Positions 47,052 to 56,546 of a DNA stretch of 64,000 bases are shown in pieces; position 1 is the stretch's first letter; each line of letters begins with the position of its first letter. The translations under genes were made by a program, and so were the position numbers. Under the pieces are notes generated by a model. That model was not told where the DNA came from, made no database searches, and saw nothing but the letters and a program-made list of their open reading frames with translations. The stretch spans positions 186,001 through 250,000 of the forward strand of contig NZ_LDJO01000014.1 of the NCBI RefSeq assembly GCF_001431595.1. Reading direction: 5' to 3'. This stretch comes from Stenotrophomonas acidaminiphila (lineage in GTDB: Bacteria; Pseudomonadota; Gammaproteobacteria; Xanthomonadales; Xanthomonadaceae).

Positions 47052-50000
47052 TCAGAACTTCTGGTTGTACTTCATGTACAGGAAGCGGCCGGTATCGAAG
47101 CCACCGTAGTACGAGAAGTTCGACGCAGCCTGGCTGTACATGATCGGACCAACGCGGTTGAACACGTTGTTCGCGCCAATGGCGATGCGGGCATTCCACG
47201 GAGCCTGCCAGGAAACCTGCACGTCGTGGAACGTGGTGGCACCCAGGCGGTTCTGCGGAAGGACCTTGTTCGCGGTCGGGCTGAAGTAATCCGGATCGCT
47301 ACAGCCGTAGCCCGGGGTGCAGTCTTCCTTGGTGCTGGAGTAGTAGCGGACGCCATAGTTGGCGGACCAGTCACCCTTGCTCCAGCCCAGGCTCAGGTTG
47401 GAGCGGATGCGGAAGTACTCTTCGAAACCATTGACCTGGCTCGGCTTGGTGCCCGCGTCGTTGGTGCTCTTGATTTCGAACTTGCTGACGTAGGTGGTGG
47501 CCCACTTGGCGCTGAAACGGCCCCAGTCGGTGTCCAGCGCGTAGTTGGCGTCGAAATCGAAACCTTCGGTCAGGTAGTAACCCGCATTGCGCCTGCCGTA
47601 GGTCAGGTCGCTGACGATGTTGCCCTGGGCCGGATCACGCTTGAACATGGCGCAGCGCGATTCGATCAGGTTGACATAGCAGTCGTTCATGATCGCGTTC
47701 GGCGAATCCGAGACCACGGTGTCGTCGATGCGGACATTCCACCAGTCCAGCGCCATGGTCAGGCCCTGCACGAACTTCGGGCTGTAGACCAGGCCGATGG
47801 TCTTGGAGGTGGACATTTCCGGCTGCAGGTTGATGTTGGAGCCGGACACGAACGGGACCGGGGTCTGGTTGCCGTTCGGGCCGGTGATCGGCACGAAGCC
47901 CTGCTTCAGCTGGCGGAAGTTCGCGCCGACGTCCTTGAGGCAGCGCGGCGAGTTGGCGGCCTTGCCGTAAAGCACGTCGCACGGATCCTGGAAGCCGGTG
48001 GCGAAGGTCTGCGAGCCGCCGCCGTACAGGTCACCGATGGTCGGGGCGCGGAAGCCCTCGGCATAGGTGGCACGGACCAGCAGGTCGTCCATCGGACGCC
48101 ACTTCATGCCGAACTTGTTGTTGGTGGTGTTGCCGAAGGTATCGAACTTCGAGTAACGCGTAGCCGCGTTGAAGGTCAGTTCCTTGGCGCCCGGCAGGTC
48201 GGCCAGGACCGGCACGTTCAGTTCCAGGTAGCCTTCATCGACCTTGTACGAGCCGTAGGTCGGGCCCGAGGCCAGGTTGGTCGAATCGCCGGACTGGGCG
48301 ATGGCGTCCGGGGTGAAGCCGCCTTCTTCCTTGCGGTGCTCGTAGCCCAGCGCGAAGCCCAGGTCGCCGGCCGGCAGGGTGATGATCGAGCCAGCCAGGT
48401 TGACGAAGTAGTCGTGCGTCCTCGTCTTGCCCACCGCGTGCTCTTCCTTGAACAGGAAGTTGCGCACGGCCGGATCGTCCAGCGAATTCGCAACGGCACC
48501 GGTACCGAAGCCGGCAAACGGGTTCCACGGCACGCAGCCGGCGATCACGTTGCCCGGCGTACCGCAGACGATCTTGCCGGTGGTCGGATCCTTGAACGAC
48601 GGACCAACGGCGGCCTTGACGGCCGGAACGTAGAAGTTGCCGTTGTTGATGATGGTCGTGTCGGCTTCATTGAACATGTAGCCGGCATCCCAGTCGAAAA
48701 AGCGGTCGCCGATTTCGAAGGAGCCTTCCAGCGCCGCGGTGAAGCGCCAGGTGGTCTGGGTGGTATCGGTGGTGCGCGGAACTTCCCAGCCACGACGACG
48801 CCAGTCGATGTTGTTGCTCTGGGTGTACGGCTTGCCGGTGGCCGGATCGATGTAGCCAACCAGATCCGGCTGGTAGAGATCGGCGTTGCCGTTCGGGTTG
48901 AAGTAGCTGCCATTGCTCACGAAGGAGCGGCTGCCATCCGGATTGGTCTTCCAGATGGCGCCAGCCATCGGGGCACCAACAGCGGTGGACTGCAGCGGGT
49001 AGCCGGCAATCTGGCGGTTCGACTGGCGCTTGGTGTAACCCAGGTCGCTGGTGAAACGCACGTTATCGGTGATGTCGTAGCTCGTGTTGACGAACAGCGA
49101 GCGGCGCTCCAGCGGGGTCAGCAGCTGCATCTGGTCGATGGAGTTGCTGGTGTCGTTGGCATTCTGCGGGTGGAAGTTGCCGGAGCCGATGGCGTTGCTG
49201 CCACGGTTCGGGGCCGACCAGGCCGCGCCTGCACGCTGCGGATTGCCCTTGGCATCGAGCTTGAGGCTGCCATCGGTGTTGCGCAGGAACTGGTTGTTGA
49301 GGCGGTTGTAGTTGCCCCACTGGCCGACGGTGGTGTTGTTGCTGCCCGGATCACGCGGATCGGCTTCGGCGGTATACCAGCGGTCGCGTGCCCACACCGG
49401 ATCTTCCTTGTGGTACTCGGCCCCCATGGTGACCGAGCCGCGCTCGCCGGAGAAGCCGACCATGAAATCGTAGGTCTGCTTCTGGCCGTCGCCTTCGCCG
49501 TACTGGCCGGTGTAGACATTGGCTTCGGCGCCGTCGAAGTTCTTGCGGGTGATGATGTTGATCACGCCGGCCATCGCGTCGGAGCCGTAGATCGCCGAGG
49601 CGCCGTCCTTCAGGACTTCAATGCGCTCGACGATGACGGACGGGATGGAGGAGATGTCCTGGTAACCCGCCGGGCTGATGCCCAGGCGCTTGCCATTGAC
49701 CAGCACGAGGGTGCGCTGGGCGCCGAGGTTGCGCAGGTCGATGTACTGGCCACCGGCTTCCTGGTTGGAGGTCAGCGGCGAGGCGCGGCTGAACGTGGGG
49801 CTGCCGGCTGCGGAGATGTTCTGCAGGATGTCGGCGACGGAGCTGAAGCCCTGGTTCTCGATTTCCGCACGGGAAATGGTCAGGACCGGCTGGGCGGTTT
49901 CGACGTCGACCTGGCGGATGCGCGAACCGGTGACTTCGATGCGGTCGAGGTTGGTGGCGCCGCTGTTGTCCTGGGCGAAGGCAGTGCCGGTGCTGCCGAC

Positions 50001-50057
50001 ACCTGCGACCAGGGCCAGCACCACTGCGTCACGCAGCTTGTTGGACTTGCAATACAT
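47052..50057 (-). CDS. TonB-dependent outer membrane receptor
   Basis: 1001 aa, intact. Signal peptide (VVLALVAGVGSTGTAFAQ), TonB-box-like start LDRIEVTGSRIR, plug with LRNLGAQRTLVLVNGKR and EVLKDGASAIYGSDAMAG, and a 22-strand barrel ending FDTGRFLYMKYNQKF with the C-terminal Phe. It looks like the large nutrient receptors typical of Lysobacteraceae; ligand unknown. The gene uses fewer GC-rich codons than its neighbours, which suggests strong expression or a different history. Ribosome site GGAGAGAG precedes the ATG. Confidence 0.93.
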   Translation of the reverse strand: MYCKSNKLRDAVVLALVAGVGSTGTAFAQDNSGATNLDRIEVTGSRIRQVDVETAQPVLTISRAEIENQGFSSVADILQNISAAGSPTFSRASPLTSNQEAGGQYIDLRNLGAQRTLVLVNGKRLGISPAGYQDISSIPSVIVERIEVLKDGASAIYGSDAMAGVINIITRKNFDGAEANVYTGQYGEGDGQKQTYDFMVGFSGERGSVTMGAEYHKEDPVWARDRWYTAEADPRDPGSNNTTVGQWGNYNRLNNQFLRNTDGSLKLDAKGNPQRAGAAWSAPNRGSNAIGSGNFHPQNANDTSNSIDQMQLLTPLERRSLFVNTSYDITDNVRFTSDLGYTKRQSNRQIAGYPLQSTAVGAPMAGAIWKTNPDGSRSFVSNGSYFNPNGNADLYQPDLVGYIDPATGKPYTQSNNIDWRRRGWEVPRTTDTTQTTWRFTAALEGSFEIGDRFFDWDAGYMFNEADTTIINNGNFYVPAVKAAVGPSFKDPTTGKIVCGTPGNVIAGCVPWNPFAGFGTGAVANSLDDPAVRNFLFKEEHAVGKTRTHDYFVNLAGSIITLPAGDLGFALGYEHRKEEGGFTPDAIAQSGDSTNLASGPTYGSYKVDEGYLELNVPVLADLPGAKELTFNAATRYSKFDTFGNTTNNKFGMKWRPMDDLLVRATYAEGFRAPTIGDLYGGGSQTFATGFQDPCDVLYGKAANSPRCLKDVGANFRQLKQGFVPITGPNGNQTPVPFVSGSNINLQPEMSTSKTIGLVYSPKFVQGLTMALDWWNVRIDDTVVSDSPNAIMNDCYVNLIESRCAMFKRDPAQGNIVSDLTYGRRNAGYYLTEGFDFDANYALDTDWGRFSAKWATTYVSKFEIKSTNDAGTKPSQVNGFEEYFRIRSNLSLGWSKGDWSANYGVRYYSSTKEDCTPGYGCSDPDYFSPTANKVLPQNRLGATTFHDVQVSWQAPWNARIAIGANNVFNRVGPIMYSQAASNFSYYGGFDTGRFLYMKYNQKF

Positions 50058-50230
50058 GGGCTCTCTCTCTCCAAGTGATCTTGGTAGTTACATGTGGTAT
50101 CGCCTGCGCGGTGGGCCCGAAAGGGACGGTCCCAAAACCGTGTGGCTGACCCGATAGTACTTCCGTCTCTTCTGAAATTAAAGCTTCGTTAATGAATTGC
50201 GTGGGTTTGGTGAAATTCGGCAAAGTGAAT

Positions 50231-50244
50231 GTTGCAGGTGCAAC
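50231..50244. promoter_or_regulatory. Perfect palindrome ahead of the receptor
   Basis: GTTGCA-GG-TGCAAC, a 6+2+6 inverted repeat about 175 bp upstream of the receptor ATG and directly beside the next gene's terminator. It could be an operator for the receptor promoter. A very AT-rich stretch (TTAACGAAGCTTTAATTTC on the minus strand, about 50176-50194) lies between it and the gene. Confidence 0.4.
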
Positions 50245-50270
50245 AAAAAACGCCTCCTTGCGGAGGCGTT
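50245..50270 (-). terminator. Terminator of the 50305-51171 gene
   Basis: Perfect 9-bp stem AACGCCTCC / GGAGGCGTT with a TTGC loop, preceded on the plus strand by A6 (a T-run on the minus strand). Confidence 0.9.
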
Positions 50271-50304
50271 CTGATGAATGCGGGGGCGCTCTATCGGGGA
50301 GGAC

Positions 50305-51171
50305 TCAAAGGTCCTGCTCGTAGCGTACGTAGGGGATCGCCCCTTCGTCATTGCTCTCGTTGCGCGGGGAGAACGGGTTCTTGCCGCGGGTGACGACGTT
50401 CTCGGCGCCGACGGTGAGCTGCCCGCTCCAGGGCGTGCGCCAGGTCAGGCCCAGGCCGATGCCTTCCCACTTGCCGGGCTGGCCGGGGGCGTCGACGACG
50501 CGGCCGATGATGTTGGCGCTGAATGGCCCGTAGCCGCCGCCGATGCTCAGGCTCTTGCTGTCCCATTGGTCGACGAGGGCGGGCGAGGCGTCGCTGAGCG
50601 GAACCAGGCGTGCCTTGGCGTAGGTGCCGCCGATGGAGACGAAACCCTCGCGGCCGATGTTCTTCTGGCCGAATACGGTCAGGTCGTTCTGTTCCACGCG
50701 TGCGGCCGGTGCCTTGGCATTGCCCGACAGCCACGCCGGCAGCGTGTCGCGGCCGGTGCCGGCGCTCAGGCCGACGCGTCCGCCGGGGCGGTTGAAGGTA
50801 GTGGTCGCCGACAGGTGGCGGGCGGGGCCGGCGTCATCATCGTCGTCGCCCAGGCTGGCCAGCATGCAGTGGCTGGCCAGCCCGCTGATGCTGCTGCCGC
50901 GGCTGCTGTTGCACAGCAGGCCGAGCGAGTCGCCGGACGAGAGTCCGAACGCGGTATCGAGCGAATTGCGGCCGAAGTGCCAGCGCGCCCCGGCCATCTG
51001 TTCGCCGGTGGGTTCGAGATACAGCAGGGCCTCGACCTTGCCGCTGCCCTTGTTCCAGACCGGCAGCACGGTGCTGTCCTGGGGAGCGCGCGGCTTGCTC
51101 TGCGCGTGCGCGCCCGTGGCCACCCCAAGGGCGATCAGCAAGGCCAGCGGCAGGCGCAGGAAAGTGTTCAT
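50305..51171 (-). CDS. Probable outer membrane beta-barrel protein, unknown
   Basis: 288 aa with a signal peptide (MNTFLRLPLALLIALGVATGAHA). Alternating hydrophobic strands (VEALLYLEP, FVSIGGTYAKARLVP, SLSIGGGYGPFSANIIG, GIGLGLTWRTPW, QLTVGAENVV) suggest a small barrel. An acidic DDDDD lies in the middle and a paired cysteine (C87, C102) could form a disulfide. The name is not recognised; related proteins occur in other Lysobacteraceae as hypothetical. It lies upstream of the receptor on the same strand but has its own terminator between. Confidence 0.75.
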   Translation of the reverse strand: MNTFLRLPLALLIALGVATGAHAQSKPRAPQDSTVLPVWNKGSGKVEALLYLEPTGEQMAGARWHFGRNSLDTAFGLSSGDSLGLLCNSSRGSSISGLASHCMLASLGDDDDDAGPARHLSATTTFNRPGGRVGLSAGTGRDTLPAWLSGNAKAPAARVEQNDLTVFGQKNIGREGFVSIGGTYAKARLVPLSDASPALVDQWDSKSLSIGGGYGPFSANIIGRVVDAPGQPGKWEGIGLGLTWRTPWSGQLTVGAENVVTRGKNPFSPRNESNDEGAIPYVRYEQDL

Positions 51172-51291
51172 GGACTCAATCAGACAGGGCAGGGGCCGGG
51201 AAGTTCCCGGTGCGTGAGATTCTGATCGTATGTTGTTTATGTTTTCTTAACAAGTCTCCGTCCTCCCCGGGAACGCAGCTCGTCGGTGCCG

Positions 51292-52185
51292 TTACTGCAG
51301 CCGCTCTGGAGCGGCCTGGCTGGCAGGTATGACTGCAAACAATACGCCGAATTCGGTCAAAGGGAAGTGATACTCGCGCCCGCAGAACTCGCAGCGCACC
51401 TCGACCTGGCCGCTGTCGGCGGCGGCGGCGCGGGCTTCGTCCTCGCCCAGCGACTGCAGCATGCCGATCACCCGCTCGCGCGAACAGGAGCAGCCGAAAC
51501 GCAGCGGCTTGCCGCCCATGGTCTCGACCTGCTCTTCGTGGAACAGGCGCTGCAGCAGCTCGGGGCCGCCTACCGCCAGCAGTTCGTCGCGTCCCAGGGT
51601 GTCGAACAGCGCCCCGGCGCGGGCCCAGCCGTCCTCGTCGCCCTGGTCGCCCGGGAGCTTCTGCAGCAGCAGGCCCGCGGCGCGGTCGCCGTCGGCGGCC
51701 AGCAGCAGGCGCGTGGGCAACTGCTCGGAATGGCGGAAGTAGTCCTCGAACGCTTCGTCCAGGCTGCTGCCCTGCAGCGCCACAAGGCTCTGGTAGCGCT
51801 GCGGTTCGCGCGGGTCCAGGCCCGGGTTTTCGATGGTGATGGCCAGCAGCGCGCCGTCACCGAGCCGGGACAGGTCGGGCGGGGCGTCCTGGCCGTCCTC
51901 GACCTGGGCGATGCCGCGCAGGGTGCCGGCCGAGGTGCACTCGGCGAACAGGGTGCGCAGCGACGAACTGCTGCGCAGCTGCACGGACAGGCGGCCGTCG
52001 ATCTTGATGTGGCCGGTGAACAGGGCCGAGGCGACGCAGGCCTCGCCGAGCAGGCGCGTGGCCGAGGGGCGGTAGCTGCCGTGGGACAGGATTTCACGCC
52101 AGCTGCCGGAGAGCTGGACATGGACGCCGCGCACGCCGGCCTCGGGCAGGAGGAGGCGGACAAGGAGGTCGGACGTTTCGGTCAT
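51292..52185 (-). CDS. hslO: Hsp33 redox-regulated chaperone
   Basis: 297 aa from the ATG at 52185 (an in-frame ATG at 52197 adds four residues). Hsp33 is a holdase that is activated when its zinc cysteines are oxidised. All four are present near the C-terminus: [11 protein letters not shown] (CxC) and [12 protein letters not shown] (CxxC). The N-terminal fold has [18 protein letters not shown] and [13 protein letters not shown]. Divergent from mtgA. Confidence 0.95.
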   Translation of the reverse strand: MTETSDLLVRLLLPEAGVRGVHVQLSGSWREILSHGSYRPSATRLLGEACVASALFTGHIKIDGRLSVQLRSSSSLRTLFAECTSAGTLRGIAQVEDGQDAPPDLSRLGDGALLAITIENPGLDPREPQRYQSLVALQGSSLDEAFEDYFRHSEQLPTRLLLAADGDRAAGLLLQKLPGDQGDEDGWARAGALFDTLGRDELLAVGGPELLQRLFHEEQVETMGGKPLRFGCSCSRERVIGMLQSLGEDEARAAAADSGQVEVRCEFCGREYHFPLTEFGVLFAVIPASQAAPERLQ

Positions 52186-52259
52186 GGGAATCTGCATGTA
52201 TGGGGACGCCGGTGCCGGATAATGCGCCGATGTCGGGATTCATGGGGTCGGGCAAGCAG

Positions 52260-52991
52260 ATGGGGACGGAACAGGACGAGCGCAAGGTACGGCCCCGGCG
52301 CAGGTTGTGGCGCTGGTTGTGGATCACCCCCTGCGCGCTGGCGCTGTTCAGCATCGTGCAGGTGGTGGTGTTGCGGTTCGTCGACCCGCCGTTTTCCACG
52401 GTGATGGCGCTGCGCCAGGTCGAAGCCTGGGGGCAGGGCGACTGGGGGTTCCGGATCCACTACCAGTGGCGCGACCTGGACGCGATGGCGGCCAGCGTGC
52501 CGATCTCGCTGGTGGCGGCCGAGGACCAGCGGTTCCCGCTGCACAACGGGTTCGACCTTGAAGCGATCGAGAAGGCGATGGACCACAACGCCCGTGGCAA
52601 GCGCCTGCGCGGCGGCAGCACGATCAGCCAGCAGGTCGCAAAGAACCTGTTCCTGTGGCAGGGCCGCAGCTGGCTGCGCAAGGGCCTGGAGGCCTGGTAC
52701 ACGGTGCTGATCGAAGCGCTGTGGTCGAAGCGGCGGATCCTTGAGATGTACGCCAACGTCGCCGAGTTCGGCGATGGGGTCTACGGCGTGCAGGCCGCGT
52801 CGCGGCAGTTCTGGGGCAAGGATGCGGCGCGGTTGTCGCCGGCCGAGAGCGCGCGCCTGGCGGCGGTGCTGCCATCGCCGCGGCGCTACAGCGCGACCCG
52901 GCCGGGCCCGTTCGTACAGCGCCGCGCCGCCTGGATCCAGCGCCAGGCACGGCAGTTGGGCGGTCCGGGCTATGCCGTGGATGGAGAGTGA
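52260..52991 (+). CDS. mtgA: Monofunctional peptidoglycan transglycosylase
   Basis: 243 aa from the ATG at 52260. One membrane helix ([17 protein letters not shown]) is followed by a GT51 domain: [14 protein letters not shown] with the catalytic Glu, [17 protein letters not shown], and [15 protein letters not shown]. It polymerises lipid II glycan strands. An in-frame ATG at 52200 would add 20 residues, but a -10-like GATAAT (52218-52223) lies inside that extension, so 52260 is preferred. Start uncertain. Confidence 0.9.
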   Translation: MGTEQDERKVRPRRRLWRWLWITPCALALFSIVQVVVLRFVDPPFSTVMALRQVEAWGQGDWGFRIHYQWRDLDAMAASVPISLVAAEDQRFPLHNGFDLEAIEKAMDHNARGKRLRGGSTISQQVAKNLFLWQGRSWLRKGLEAWYTVLIEALWSKRRILEMYANVAEFGDGVYGVQAASRQFWGKDAARLSPAESARLAAVLPSPRRYSATRPGPFVQRRAAWIQRQARQLGGPGYAVDGE

Positions 52992-53046
52992 CACCACCGC
53001 CGCGGCGGCGCGGGGGCATGCGTTCGATCTTCCGTAGAATGCGCGC

Positions 53047-54066
53047 ATGACACACCGCGACCGGCTGACCGTCGTCATCGCCGCCTGCAACGAGCAGGAC
53101 GCCCTGCCGTTGCTGCACCAGCGCCTTGGCGCCGCGCTCGAATGCCTGCCCGACATCGATGGCCGGGTGCTGTACGTGGACGATGGCAGCACCGATGCGA
53201 CCTGGGCGCTGATGCAGCAGCTGGCGGCGGGCGACCCGCGGGTGGCGGCGCTGCGGCTGTCGCGCAACTTCGGCAAGGAGGCCGCGCTCACCGCCGGGCT
53301 GGACCTGGTGGACGAAGGCGCGGCGCTGATCCTGGATGCCGATGGCCAGGACCCGCCGGAGCTGATCGCGCAGTTCGTCGCGCTGTGGCGGCAGGGCCAT
53401 GACGACGTGTATGGCGTGCGTCTTGCGCGCGAGGGCGACGGATGGGTGAAGCGCGCCACCGCGTCCGCGTTCTACCGGGTGATGGGGCGGCTGTCGAAGA
53501 CGCCGATTCCCGCCGATACCGGAGATTTCCGCCTGTTGTCGCCGCGCGCGCTGGCGGCGCTGCGGCAACTGCGCGAGCGCCAGCGTTTCATGAAGGGCCT
53601 GTTCGGCTGGGTCGGCTTCCGCCGGGTTGCGCTGCCGTACCGGCGTGCGCCGCGCGTGGCCGGGCGCAGCAAGTTCGGGCTCTGGAAACTGTGGAACTTC
53701 GCGCTGGAAGGCATCACCAGTTTTTCCACCGCGCCGCTGCGGGTGGCGACCTATCTCGGGCTGCTGACCGCGGCCTCCTCTTTCGTTTTCGCCGCCTGGG
53801 TGGTGGGCAAGGCCGCGCTGTACGGCGACCGCGTCGCCGGCTGGCCGACGATGATGGCGGTGATCCTGTTCCTTGGCGGCGTGCAGCTGATCGCGCTGGG
53901 CCTGATCGGCGAGTACCTCGGCCGCCTCTACGTGGAGGCCAAGCAGCGGCCGTTGTACCTGGTTGACACCTGGCGGCCGGCCGACGTGGCACTATCGGAC
54001 GCATCCGCCAGCAAGGGAGAACGCCATGCAGACCGTTCGTCAGTTGCTCGGGACCAAGTCCCCTGA
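53047..54066 (+). CDS. GT2 glycosyltransferase with two C-terminal helices (GtrB/ArnC-like)
   Basis: 339 aa. GT-A domain with VVIAACNEQDALP, VDDGSTD and the metal motif DADGQDPPELIAQF; then TATDFRLL-like TGDFRLLSPRAL. Two membrane helices near 235-305 (VATYLGLLTAASSFVFAAWVV, ILFLGGVQLIALGLIGEYLG) match GtrB/Dpm1-type enzymes that load sugars on to polyprenyl phosphate. The last 14 residues overlap the CBS gene by 41 nt and are hydrophilic, unlike the family. Confidence 0.85.
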   Translation: MTHRDRLTVVIAACNEQDALPLLHQRLGAALECLPDIDGRVLYVDDGSTDATWALMQQLAAGDPRVAALRLSRNFGKEAALTAGLDLVDEGAALILDADGQDPPELIAQFVALWRQGHDDVYGVRLAREGDGWVKRATASAFYRVMGRLSKTPIPADTGDFRLLSPRALAALRQLRERQRFMKGLFGWVGFRRVALPYRRAPRVAGRSKFGLWKLWNFALEGITSFSTAPLRVATYLGLLTAASSFVFAAWVVGKAALYGDRVAGWPTMMAVILFLGGVQLIALGLIGEYLGRLYVEAKQRPLYLVDTWRPADVALSDASASKGERHADRSSVARDQVP

Positions 54067-54457
54067 GATCCACGCGGTAGCGCCGGACAGCGCGGTGATC
54101 GATGCGATCCGGCTGATGGCCGAAAAAGGCATCGGCGCGGTGCTGGTAATGGACGGGGCACGGCTGGCCGGCATCCTTTCCGAGCGCGACTACGCGCGCA
54201 AGATCGTGCTGCGCGACCGCTCTTCGCGCGATACCCCGGTGGCGGCGATCATGACTGCCGAGGTGGTCACCGTGACGCCTGCGGACACGGTCGAGGACTG
54301 CCTGCAGCTGGTGACCGACCGCCGCATCCGCCACCTGCCCGTGGTCGAGGGCGGTGCGGTGCTCGGGGTGATTTCCATCGGCGACCTGGTCAAGTCGGTG
54401 ATCGAACAGCAGCGCCGCGAACTGGGCCAGCTGCAGCAGTACATCGTCGGCGGCTGA
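54026..54457 (+). CDS. CBS-pair protein
   Basis: 143 aa made of two CBS motifs (residues about 10-65 and 75-130): IGAVLVMDGARLAGILSERD, then RRIRHLPVVEGGAVLGVISIGD. CBS pairs bind adenine nucleotides and regulate partner proteins. A good ribosome site (AAGGGAGA) precedes the ATG at 54026. It overlaps the glycosyltransferase end by 41 nt. No partner is apparent. Confidence 0.9.
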   Translation: MQTVRQLLGTKSPEIHAVAPDSAVIDAIRLMAEKGIGAVLVMDGARLAGILSERDYARKIVLRDRSSRDTPVAAIMTAEVVTVTPADTVEDCLQLVTDRRIRHLPVVEGGAVLGVISIGDLVKSVIEQQRRELGQLQQYIVGG

Positions 54458-54473
54458 GCCGGCAGCGGCGGCC

Positions 54474-56447
54474 TTACCGGGCGTACTGGCCGCCGCAGTC
54501 GACGTCCTTGCCGGGCCCCGTCTCGAAGGTGGCCAGCAACGCCGCCGGCGGGGTGATGCTGCCCAGGGTCACGGCGATGGCGCCGCGCAGTCCCAATGCC
54601 TTGAAGTCGGGGCGGAACGACGGGTCCTTGAAGGTGCCGCCGATGCGCAGCGGAGAGCGCAGGGCGAGGATGCTCCTGTCCTTGGGCCGCGGCCGCAGCA
54701 GCAGGTCCAGGGTTTCGCGCCCGAGGCTGACGCTGCCTTCGCCCACCACCAGGGTATCGCTGGTGTCGAAGGCCAGTGCGCGCGCCTGCATCAGGCCGTC
54801 CTGCACCTGGAAGTCGGCGAAGGCGCAGCGCAGCGGGATCTGGCGGTCGCCGGTGAACAGGAACTTCAGCGATTCGGCCACGTCCAGCCCGGCCAGTTCC
54901 ATCAGCAGGTTGCCGACATGGCCGCGGCCCATGCCGATGGCCACCTCGCCGTCGCTGCTGCCGAGCATGGCGGCCACCGAGTTGCCGTGGCCGGACAGGC
55001 GCAGGTGGCCGCCGATGCCGCCGGAGGCCTGCTGCGCAAGGCGCGCATCGGGAAACAGCCGCCCCAGCTGCACGCCGCGCACGCGGGCGTCGAGCGTGGT
55101 GGCGATGCGTGGCTGTCGTGCGTCCATGCGCACGGTGCTGCGGATGTCGCCGCCGGCGACGCCGAAGTTCAGCGGTTCCAGGCGCAGCAGGCCGTCGTCC
55201 AGCAGCAGGTGCGCATCCATGTCGTCCAGCGGCAACGACGGTGAATCGATGCGATGGGCCTTCCAGCGCACGTCCGCGTCCATCGCACGCAGCTTGCCCA
55301 GGTTGTAGGGCGTATCGGGCAGTACCGTGGGCCTGGCGTCCAGTGCCGCGGCCGCGGCCTTCTGCCCGGGGTTGGCGCTCTCGCCGCCGCCGGTTGCCGG
55401 GGGCGCGCCGACGAAACCGGCGAGGTCGTCGAAGTCGAGCCGGCGCGAGACCAGCTCGGCGGTCAGCCGCGGGCGTTCGCCGCCGACGTCGATGCGCACA
55501 TTGCCGGCCAGATCGCTGTCGCCCACCTGGCCGCTGAATTTCTCGTAGCGCCAGGTGTCATGGTCGCGCCTGAGCCGGCCGTCGAGACGATACGGGGGCG
55601 AGGAGGGCATGGCGATGCCGAGCAGGGGGTACAGGTCGTCCAGGTCCTTGCCGCCGAGGCGGAAGCGCAGGTCGAACACCTGCAGCTGGAACGGATTGGT
55701 CAGCGTGCCGCTGGCCGTGGCGTGGGTGTCGCCGGCATGGGCATCGAGGTGCAGGCGGAACGGGTGGTCGCTGTCGGCCAGTTGCAGCGGCGATTCGGTG
55801 CCGCCGCGCACGCTGAACGAGACGCCGCGCCAGCGCCCATCGCCCTGCAGCAGCAGCGGTGGCGCGGCGTTGCCCTGCTTCGGCGCACCGCTGTGGACGG
55901 CAAGCTGGATGTCGGTGCGTCCCGCCGCGTCCACGAACCGCAGGGTGCCGTCGTCCACGCGCAGCCGCTTGAGCGGCAACGGCCGGTCTGCGTTGCCGCC
56001 GCCGAGGAAATCCCAGTTGCCCGGCTCGCCGGGGCGCGGTGCGGTCTGCAGCAGCACGTCCGGGCGGACCAGGCGCACCTCCGGCAGCTGCAGGTCGCCA
56101 CGCAGCAGTGGCCACAGCCGCAGGTCGATCTCCACGCGCGCGGCGCGCGCCATGTCCGCCCGTTGCGCCCACGGCGCATTGGCGAAATCGACGCGGTCGG
56201 CGCGCAGCGTGCTGGTGCTGCCCAGGTCTACATCGAGGTGGCCGATGTGCAGGGCGCGGCCGGTGCGCGCCTGCACCATGCGTTCCAGCGGCCCCTTGAA
56301 CCAGTTCCAGTCCCACAGCAACAGCAGCACGACGAGCGCGGCGAGCAGCAGGCCGGCCACGGCCAGCCAGCGCTGGCCACGCATGCCGGGACGGCGGAGG
56401 CGCCAGCGCGACGCGCGCGGTGCGGCGGGGGCAGGTGCGGTATCCAC
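54474..56447 (-). CDS. AsmA-family inner membrane protein
   Basis: 657 aa. One N-terminal membrane helix (WLAVAGLLLAALVVLLLLWDW, about 29-49) and an AsmA chorein-N-like domain (ARTGRALHIGHLDVDLGST), then a long periplasmic beta-rich region ending IGGTFKDPSFRPDFKALG. AsmA proteins are thought to bridge the envelope and move phospholipid; this is the usual short form. Convergent with the CBS gene. Confidence 0.88.
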   Translation of the reverse strand: MDTAPAPAAPRASRWRLRRPGMRGQRWLAVAGLLLAALVVLLLLWDWNWFKGPLERMVQARTGRALHIGHLDVDLGSTSTLRADRVDFANAPWAQRADMARAARVEIDLRLWPLLRGDLQLPEVRLVRPDVLLQTAPRPGEPGNWDFLGGGNADRPLPLKRLRVDDGTLRFVDAAGRTDIQLAVHSGAPKQGNAAPPLLLQGDGRWRGVSFSVRGGTESPLQLADSDHPFRLHLDAHAGDTHATASGTLTNPFQLQVFDLRFRLGGKDLDDLYPLLGIAMPSSPPYRLDGRLRRDHDTWRYEKFSGQVGDSDLAGNVRIDVGGERPRLTAELVSRRLDFDDLAGFVGAPPATGGGESANPGQKAAAAALDARPTVLPDTPYNLGKLRAMDADVRWKAHRIDSPSLPLDDMDAHLLLDDGLLRLEPLNFGVAGGDIRSTVRMDARQPRIATTLDARVRGVQLGRLFPDARLAQQASGGIGGHLRLSGHGNSVAAMLGSSDGEVAIGMGRGHVGNLLMELAGLDVAESLKFLFTGDRQIPLRCAFADFQVQDGLMQARALAFDTSDTLVVGEGSVSLGRETLDLLLRPRPKDRSILALRSPLRIGGTFKDPSFRPDFKALGLRGAIAVTLGSITPPAALLATFETGPGKDVDCGGQYAR

Positions 56448-56546
56448 GCGGCCATGGTTGCCGCGCGCTCGTGCACGCGGCGCGAAGCGTTCATTGGCGT
56501 GGCGTGCAGGTGATGTTGCCGCGGCGTGTGCGGCGCGCGCCGGGTG

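Noticed and set aside
47226-50078. A 950-codon plus-strand frame opposite the second receptor
   Set aside because: Shadow frame; the minus strand encodes a full TonB receptor with signal peptide and C-terminal Phe.
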